From Alloalcanivorax gelatiniphagus (GTDB taxonomy: Bacteria > Pseudomonadota > Gammaproteobacteria > Pseudomonadales > Alcanivoracaceae), in contig NZ_VCQT01000025.1 in NCBI RefSeq assembly GCF_005938655.1, forward strand, positions 1-64,000: a DNA stretch of 64,000 bases. Reading direction: 5' to 3'. A program made the position numbers and the translations under genes. Below the pieces are notes generated by a model, which worked only from the letters and a program-made list of their open reading frames with translations, searched no databases and was not told the origin of the DNA. Below, one piece after another: positions 59,011 to 64,000 of this stretch; position 1 is the stretch's first letter, and each line of letters starts with the position of its first letter.

Positions 59011-59631
59011 ATGAAAGCCGTGATTCCCGGAACATCCCTGGCGATCCACCCGGACCGGTTCCCCGACCCGGCGGACACCCTGCCCGCCGACCGGGACGCC
59101 GGCCGCGCCATTCTCGGTGGCGGCTGCTTCTGGTGCGTGGAGGCGGTGTACGCCGCCCTGGACGGAGTCGCCAGCGTGGTCTCCGGCTACGCCGGCGGCG
59201 ACGCGGACAATGCGAATTATGAAGCGGTGTGCGGCGGCCGCAGCGGCCACGCGGAAGTGGTGGAGGTCACCTACGACCCGGCCCGCATCGGCTTTGGCGA
59301 CCTGCTCAAACTGTTCTTCTCGGTGGCCCACGACCCCACCCAGAAAGACCGCCAGGGCAACGACCGGGGACCCCAATACCGCTCCTCGATCTTCCCCGTG
59401 GACGAGGACCAGGAACGGGTGGCGCGAGCCTACATCGCCCAACTGGACAACGCCGGCGCCTTCACCGCGCCCATCGTCACCACCATCGAAACCGGCCACC
59501 CGTTCCACCCGGCGGAGGAGTACCACCAGGACTTCGCCCGCCGTAACCCCAACCAACCCTATATTCAGCACGTGGCGCGGCCCAAGCTGGACAAGCTTCA
59601 CGCCGCCTTTCCCGATCTGCTGAAATCCTGA
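59011..59631 (+). CDS. msrA: Peptide methionine-(S)-sulfoxide reductase
   Basis: 206 residues. The catalytic motif [18 protein letters not shown] is intact, followed by [46 protein letters not shown] and [10 protein letters not shown]. It reduces the S-form of methionine sulfoxide. A second Cys in EAVCGG may serve in resolution. A GGAGG site lies before the ATG. 28 bases separate it from msrB, giving a repair operon covering both sulfoxide forms. Confidence 0.96.
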   Translation: MKAVIPGTSLAIHPDRFPDPADTLPADRDAGRAILGGGCFWCVEAVYAALDGVASVVSGYAGGDADNANYEAVCGGRSGHAEVVEVTYDPARIGFGDLLKLFFSVAHDPTQKDRQGNDRGPQYRSSIFPVDEDQERVARAYIAQLDNAGAFTAPIVTTIETGHPFHPAEEYHQDFARRNPNQPYIQHVARPKLDKLHAAFPDLLKS

Positions 59632-59659
59632 ACGACTCACTGATCAAAGAGGTTCGTCC

Positions 59660-60085
59660 ATGAGTACGTCCGCCAGCGGTTACGACCTGACGCCGCTCAC
59701 CGACGCCGAGAAGCAACAGCGCGCCGCCGGCCTCACCGCCGAGGAACGCCGCATCCTACTCAACCAGGGCACCGAACCGCCGTTCTGCGGCGGCCTGCTC
59801 GACAACAAGGAAAGCGGCACCTACCAGTGCAAGCTGTGCCACCTGCCCCTGTTCCGCTCCGACGAGAAATTCGAATCCGGCACCGGCTGGCCCAGCTTCT
59901 ACCAGCCGGTGGACCCGGAGCACGTCAAGGAACTGCGCGACGACAGCCACGGCATGATCCGCACCGAAATCCGCTGCGCCCGCTGCGACGGCCACCTGGG
60001 CCATGTGTTCCCCGACGGCCCGCCGCCCACCGGCCTGCGCTACTGCCTGAACTCCGCCTCACTGGTGTTCAAGGCCGGCGACTGA
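59660..60085 (+). CDS. msrB: Peptide methionine-(R)-sulfoxide reductase
   Basis: 141 residues. Zinc sites CKLCHLPL and [12 protein letters not shown], the [14 protein letters not shown] substrate pocket and the catalytic Cys in [12 protein letters not shown] are all present. It reduces the R-form of methionine sulfoxide, complementing msrA just upstream. AGAGG precedes the ATG. Confidence 0.96.
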   Translation: MSTSASGYDLTPLTDAEKQQRAAGLTAEERRILLNQGTEPPFCGGLLDNKESGTYQCKLCHLPLFRSDEKFESGTGWPSFYQPVDPEHVKELRDDSHGMIRTEIRCARCDGHLGHVFPDGPPPTGLRYCLNSASLVFKAGD

Positions 60086-60163
60086 GCGATCCGCGCCCGC
60101 CGGGCTTGTCTCGGCGGGCGGTCCTGCTAAACTAGCCCGCCTCGCCCGTCCGGGCGGGAACGT

Positions 60164-60239
<76 letters not shown>

Positions 60240-60301
60240 TTCTTTTTCCCCTGGCTTTTCTCCCCGGTCCGCTTGTCCGGAATCCCCCGCAGGAGCACGC
60301 C

Positions 60302-60661
60302 ATGAAACAGCCCTCTCGCATTCAATGCAAACGTGTCCACGACCCGGCGGAGCCGTCCGACGGTTATCGCGTGCTGGTGGACCGGATCTGGCCCCGCGGC
60401 ATCAAAAAAGAAGCCCTCAAAGCCGACGACTGGCGCAAGGACCTGGCGCCTTCCTCGGAGCTGCGCAAATGGTTCGGTCACGATCCGGCACGCTGGGCCG
60501 CCTTCTATCAGAAATACCATGCCGAGCTGCGACAGCGGCGCGACGCGGTGGAGGCGTTGCTGAGCGCCTGCGACGGTGGCGTGCTGACCCTGCTGTTCGC
60601 CGCCCGCGACCGCGAGCACAATAACGCGGTGGCACTGCGGATGTTTTTGCAATCCGATTGA
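60302..60661 (+). CDS. DUF488-family protein
   Basis: 119 residues. IQCKRVHDPAEPSDGYRVLV and DRIWPRGIKKEALKADDWRK are the signature start, with LRKWFGHDPARWAAFYQKY and LLFAARDREHNNAVAL later. The family is widely conserved; its function is not established and no catalytic residues can be assigned. GGAG precedes the ATG. It follows the tRNA-Thr gene by 62 bases. Confidence 0.88.
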   Translation: MKQPSRIQCKRVHDPAEPSDGYRVLVDRIWPRGIKKEALKADDWRKDLAPSSELRKWFGHDPARWAAFYQKYHAELRQRRDAVEALLSACDGGVLTLLFAARDREHNNAVALRMFLQSD

Positions 60662-60773
60662 GCTTCGCTGAACCCGTACGTTGACCGTGAAACCGACGGG
60701 CGCCTCCGACATCGGGCCCGCGGATCCGGGCACCGCCCGCGTCCCATTCGGCGGCAAATCGTCTTTGCATTTT

Positions 60774-60791
60774 GATACGTTATAACATATT
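60774..60791 (+). promoter_or_regulatory. Zur-like operator palindrome
   Basis: GATACGTTATAACATATT is an imperfect palindrome (7 of 9 pairs) around the perfect GTTATAAC core, close to the GATATGTTATAACATATC-type zinc-uptake-regulator sites known from several Proteobacteria. It lies 126 bases before the receptor gene start in an otherwise GC-rich stretch. No other operator is apparent. Confidence 0.55.
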
Positions 60792-60916
60792 GTTCGTCGC
60801 CGATTAGGGAGGTCACCGTTCGGGGCCGCGCGCGTTGTCGGCCAGAACATTGATGTTCGTCCGCTTTCTTTTTATTGCCAGCACGTCCGGTCCAGGGCGT
60901 CGACAATGGGACATCG

Positions 60917-63010
60917 ATGTTCAAGCCATCCTTTTTTCTTGCCGTTTCCGCTTTTCTTGTCTACCCGGGCAGCGCGGTTCGCGCCGCCGAAACGCCCTCT
61001 TCCGTGAACGCCGACCTGGACGCGGTGGTGGTGACCGCCAACCGCACCGCCACCCAGCGGCGCGAAGTCGCCGCACAGGTGGAGGTGATCAACCGGGAGG
61101 AGCTGGCCCAGACCCCCGCCGCCTTTGCCACCGACTTTCTGAAAAAGCTCAGCTCCGTGGATGTGATTCAGTATCCCGGCGGCCGTTCCGGGGTCGGGAT
61201 GCGCGGCTTCCGGCCGGAATTCTCCGGCACCAACCAGCGGGTATTGGTCTTGATCGACGGTCGTCCGGCCGGGGTCACCAGTCTGGGTAATCTGCCCATG
61301 GCCGGCGTTGAGCGCGTGGAAGTGGTCAAAGGCTCCGCGTCCGCCGTGTACGGTTCTTCCGCCATGGGCGGGGTGATCAACTTCATCACCCGGGACTCCC
61401 GCGGGTCGGTGTCCGGCGGTGTCGGCATCGCCGCCGGCAGCTACGAAACCCTGCGCGCGGACGCGCACGCCGGCGGCAGCCTGACGTCGCGGCTCGATTT
61501 CGACGTGGCCTTTGATGAGCGCAGCCAGTTCGACGATTACGATGTGGGCCGCCAATCCCGGTATTTCGACGATGGCTTCCATCAGGGCGGCGGCGCCAAG
61601 CGACCCTTCACCTCGTACCAGACCCGCTCCGGTTACGCGCGGCTGGGTTATGGGTTGACCCCGGACTGGCGTGTGGATCTGCGCGGCCAGGTGCTACGCG
61701 GTAATGATGTGGAATCCCCCGGCGCCGAATCCGACCGCGAATTGAACCAGGGCCGCTCCAATGTGAACGGCTACGGCTTCGACCTGTCCTTGGCCGGCCG
61801 GGTTGGCGACCATCAGCCCACGGTGCGGGCCTACACCACCCGGGAAGCCTACGACAGCCACAAGGCCGCCGGCGGCGAGTTGCTCTACAACGACAGCGAC
61901 CGCGATACCCGGTTTCACGGCGCGCAGCTGCGCGACGCCTGGACACTGAGCCAGCGCTGGCTCTGGGTGTACGGCCTGGACTACGAGGAAGTGACCAACA
62001 CCAATCGCCGCTACAACGCGGACGGCGAACGCCTGGGCCCTTACTCACCGGACGATGAGCGGGAAACCCTGGGCGTCTATTCCCAACTCACCTCCAAGTG
62101 GCTGGACAACCGCCTGATCGTGGATGTGGGCGCCCGCTACGATGAAATCGAGAACCGTGCCAAGGCCACCCCCTATCGGGAAGACCTGGTGCCCGGCAGC
62201 TCACGGTTCGATACCTTCAACCCGCGCGCCGGGGTGGTGTTCTTCCCGCAGCAGGATCGCCGCTGGCGCCTGCATGCCAGTGCCGGTCGCGGCTTCGTGG
62301 CGCCGCTGACCCGCGAAACCGCCGGGCGTACCGAGGAGATCGTCGGCCAGCGCCTGCAGATCACCTACAGCAACCCGGACCTGGACCCGGAAACCAGCAC
62401 TACCTACGACGTCGGCGTGGGCTACCAGGCCGATGCCTGGAACGCGGACCTGACCGGGTTCCAGACCCGGGTGAAGAACAAGATCGAAACCGTGATCCTG
62501 ACCAGCACCAATGATCTGCGCGAAACCACCTATGTGAACGCCAGCAGTGCCCGCGCGGACGGTCTCGAGGCCACCTTCGGCGTGGATCTTGATCGCTGGC
62601 TCAGCGCCCTGCCCGGCAGCCTTCGGTTCACCGGCACGTCCACTTATTACACCAAGCGTGAACAGGAACTGCCGGGCGGTAAGGAACCGTTGCGCAACGT
62701 GGCCCGCTTCAAAATGAACGCGGCGCTGGATTACGAAGGCGCGCGGTTCGGCGCCCGCCTCGCCGCCCGTTACGTCAAGGGCATGCAGGATAACGATTAC
62801 AGCTCCGGGCGTTATTTCAGCGGCGGCCAGGAGCGCCGGTTCGAATTCGACAGCACCACGGTGGTGGACGCGGACCTGCGCTGGTACCTCACCAGCCACC
62901 ATACCGTCGGCCTGCAGGTGGAGAATCTGTTTGATCGCTACTACTACGAGAAGGCCGACTACCCGGCCGCCGGCCGTTTGATTCTGGCCAGCTACCGCTA
63001 CGATTTCTAA
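60917..63010 (+). CDS. TonB-dependent outer-membrane receptor
   Basis: 697 residues from ATG 60917. A signal peptide ends near GSAVRAAE. The plug domain starts with the TonB-box-like DAVVVTAN, then has VRVLVLID-type strands and VERVEVVKGSASAVYGSSAM. A 22-strand-type barrel follows and ends with YYEKADYPAAGRLILASYRY and a terminal Phe. The HQGGGAKRP loop with few His gives no clear substrate. The Zur-like site upstream suggests zinc. It is followed 10 bases later by an ExbB-like gene. Confidence 0.93.
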   Translation: MFKPSFFLAVSAFLVYPGSAVRAAETPSSVNADLDAVVVTANRTATQRREVAAQVEVINREELAQTPAAFATDFLKKLSSVDVIQYPGGRSGVGMRGFRPEFSGTNQRVLVLIDGRPAGVTSLGNLPMAGVERVEVVKGSASAVYGSSAMGGVINFITRDSRGSVSGGVGIAAGSYETLRADAHAGGSLTSRLDFDVAFDERSQFDDYDVGRQSRYFDDGFHQGGGAKRPFTSYQTRSGYARLGYGLTPDWRVDLRGQVLRGNDVESPGAESDRELNQGRSNVNGYGFDLSLAGRVGDHQPTVRAYTTREAYDSHKAAGGELLYNDSDRDTRFHGAQLRDAWTLSQRWLWVYGLDYEEVTNTNRRYNADGERLGPYSPDDERETLGVYSQLTSKWLDNRLIVDVGARYDEIENRAKATPYREDLVPGSSRFDTFNPRAGVVFFPQQDRRWRLHASAGRGFVAPLTRETAGRTEEIVGQRLQITYSNPDLDPETSTTYDVGVGYQADAWNADLTGFQTRVKNKIETVILTSTNDLRETTYVNASSARADGLEATFGVDLDRWLSALPGSLRFTGTSTYYTKREQELPGGKEPLRNVARFKMNAALDYEGARFGARLAARYVKGMQDNDYSSGRYFSGGQERRFEFDSTTVVDADLRWYLTSHHTVGLQVENLFDRYYYEKADYPAAGRLILASYRYDF

Positions 63011-63020
63011 GGAGCCTTCC

Positions 63021-63569
63021 ATGGCCACGCCCCTCGATACGCTGCGTTTGATTCTGCACGGCATCGCCGATCTGCTGGCCTGGCCGGTGATGGTCGGGTT
63101 GTTGCTGGCCGCCGCCCTGACCCTGATCGCGGTGGGCCAGTGCCTGCGCCAGGGGCTGACGCGCCGGCGGCCGGACGCCGGGCTGGAACACCTCGACCGG
63201 GCGGCACGGGAAGCCGGCGACACCCCGCTTTCGCTGCGTCTGGAACGGATTCTGGTGGAGGCCGAACACCGCCAATGGCGGGCCGTCACCCGCCTGCGAC
63301 TGCTGGTGCGGGTGGGGCCGGCGCTGGGCCTGATGGGGACGCTGATTCCCATGGCCCACGCCCTGCAGGGGCTTGCCGAGGGCCAGATGCCGGCCCTGGC
63401 GGGCAATATGGTCACCGCCTTCGCCGCCACCGTGCTGGGCCTGGCGATCAGCGTGGTGGCGTTCCTGTTGGCGGCGGTGCGCGAGCGCTGGGCCCGCGAT
63501 GACGGCGCCGAGCTGGCACTGCACGCCGAGTCCCTTCTGGCCGGACCGGAGAGCGCCGCCCATGCATGA
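63021..63569 (+). CDS. MotA/TolQ/ExbB-family proton channel protein
   Basis: 182 residues. Three membrane segments (about 20-40, 97-115 and 127-152) surround a cytoplasmic region; GPALGLMGTLIPMAHALQGL and NMVTAFAATVLGLAISVVA are the conserved ExbB-type helices. It would energise the receptor with its partner. GGAG precedes the ATG. It overlaps the next gene by eight bases. Confidence 0.9.
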   Translation: MATPLDTLRLILHGIADLLAWPVMVGLLLAAALTLIAVGQCLRQGLTRRRPDAGLEHLDRAAREAGDTPLSLRLERILVEAEHRQWRAVTRLRLLVRVGPALGLMGTLIPMAHALQGLAEGQMPALAGNMVTAFAATVLGLAISVVAFLLAAVRERWARDDGAELALHAESLLAGPESAAHA

Positions 63570-63921
63570 GCACCGCCTGCTGCGCCGCCATCGCCGCTTC
63601 ACGGAAAGCGCCCTGGACGACGACCCGTTATCCGGCATCGCCAATCTGTTCGATGTCAGTCTGGCCTTTATCGTGGCACTGATCCTGGCGCTGTTTTCGT
63701 TGTTCTCACTGCAGGATTTTCTCGATCCCGACAGCCGGGTCACGGTGATGACACAGAACGCCGCCGGTGAGACCACCCTGATCACCAAGGAGCGCGAGAG
63801 CATCAAGGTACAGAAGGTCAGTGATCGGGAGCTGAGCGGTGCCGGCACCCGTTTGGGCACCGCCTACCGGCTTGCCGATGGCCAGGTGGTGTATGTGCCG
63901 GAAGATGGGGAGACACCATGA
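63562..63921 (+). CDS. DUF2149-family membrane protein
   Basis: 119 residues. A basic N-terminus (HEHRLLRRHRRF), one transmembrane helix (LFDVSLAFIVALILALFSLF) and a small periplasmic domain of about 70 residues give an ExbD-like topology. DUF2149 proteins commonly accompany ExbB-like channel genes. It overlaps both neighbours (eight bases with exbB, four with the next gene as ATGA), so it is tightly coupled. It probably acts as the ExbD-type partner. Confidence 0.85.
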   Translation: MHEHRLLRRHRRFTESALDDDPLSGIANLFDVSLAFIVALILALFSLFSLQDFLDPDSRVTVMTQNAAGETTLITKERESIKVQKVSDRELSGAGTRLGTAYRLADGQVVYVPEDGETP

Positions 63922-64000
63922 CGCCCTGGTGGAGAGGGGCGGCTCTGGTCGCGGCCACGTTCACCGTGCTGCTGTGCGCCACCATGGCGAGCGCCGCGCC
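63918..64000 (+). CDS. Exported protein, cut by the window end
   Basis: Only 27 codons are visible. MTPWWRGAALVAATFTVLLC and ATMASAA form a clear signal peptide. It is coupled to the DUF2149 gene by an ATGA overlap. In related operons a CobN-like metallochelatase or a periplasmic binding protein can follow, but nothing here decides that. Confidence 0.6.
   Translation, partial: MTPWWRGAALVAATFTVLLCATMASAA

Overview
This 64 kb window is chromosomal DNA from a high-GC gammaproteobacterium. Core-gene organisation and protein style (sdhCDAB, sucAB-lpd-sucCD, gltA, a Pseudomonas-like glutamyl-tRNA synthetase, mlaA, hrpA, sixA-gpsA) suggest a marine Pseudomonadales or Oceanospirillales relative such as an Alcanivorax-like organism. 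The genus is an inference. Gene density is high, short overlaps (ATGA, GTGA, TTGA) are common, and a palindromic REP element built on GTAGGAGCGGCTTCAG is scattered between genes.

Layout. 1-10.8 kb: two alpha/beta hydrolases, xthA, a voltage-sensor-like membrane protein, sixA-gpsA, htpG, a YfcH-type epimerase and a membrane protein ending in two Sm-like modules. 11-15 kb: a PA3496-family small protein, then an MbnP/MbnH-type pair (a lipoprotein with a WxW motif and a di-heme enzyme) with a frameshifted outer-membrane-type gene. 15.3-28.6 kb: the TCA-cycle block sdhCDAB, sucAB-lpd-sucCD and divergent gltA, with three stacked terminators between sdhB and sucA. 28.7-33 kb: a strictosidine-synthase-like protein, a beta-hydroxyacid dehydrogenase, an amidohydrolase and an Xre/RES toxin-antitoxin pair with a perfect operator palindrome. 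33-38 kb: REP repeats, tRNA-Glu, tRNA-Ala, gltX, a 52-residue DUF1328 protein, dusA, tal and a TerB-like protein. 38-42.5 kb: mlaA, a three-gene HvfA/HvfB/HvfC-type RiPP operon (copper-binding modified peptide) and a KAS III-like enzyme. 42.6-51.7 kb: hrpA, an M61 peptidase, a lipase-like hydrolase, a heptanucleotide tandem array and an MltF-like transglycosylase with two sensor domains. 51.8-53.3 kb: a 108-bp-period REP array split by an IS110-family element whose non-coding end looks like a complete bridge RNA. 53.4-60.7 kb: a thrombospondin-type-3 lipoprotein with an OmpA protein, a membrane-anchored ceramidase-like protein, a lipoprotein, msrA, msrB, tRNA-Thr and a DUF488 protein. 60.8-64 kb: a Zur-like palindrome in front of a TonB-dependent receptor, an ExbB-like protein, a DUF2149 protein and the start of a fourth exported protein.

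Themes. Metal handling recurs: the MbnP/MbnH pair and the HvfABC-type RiPP operon both point to periplasmic copper chemistry, and the last operon looks like zinc-regulated outer-membrane uptake. The most striking element is the IS110 insertion, whose predicted guide sequences can be read directly against both its own ends and the REP target it split.
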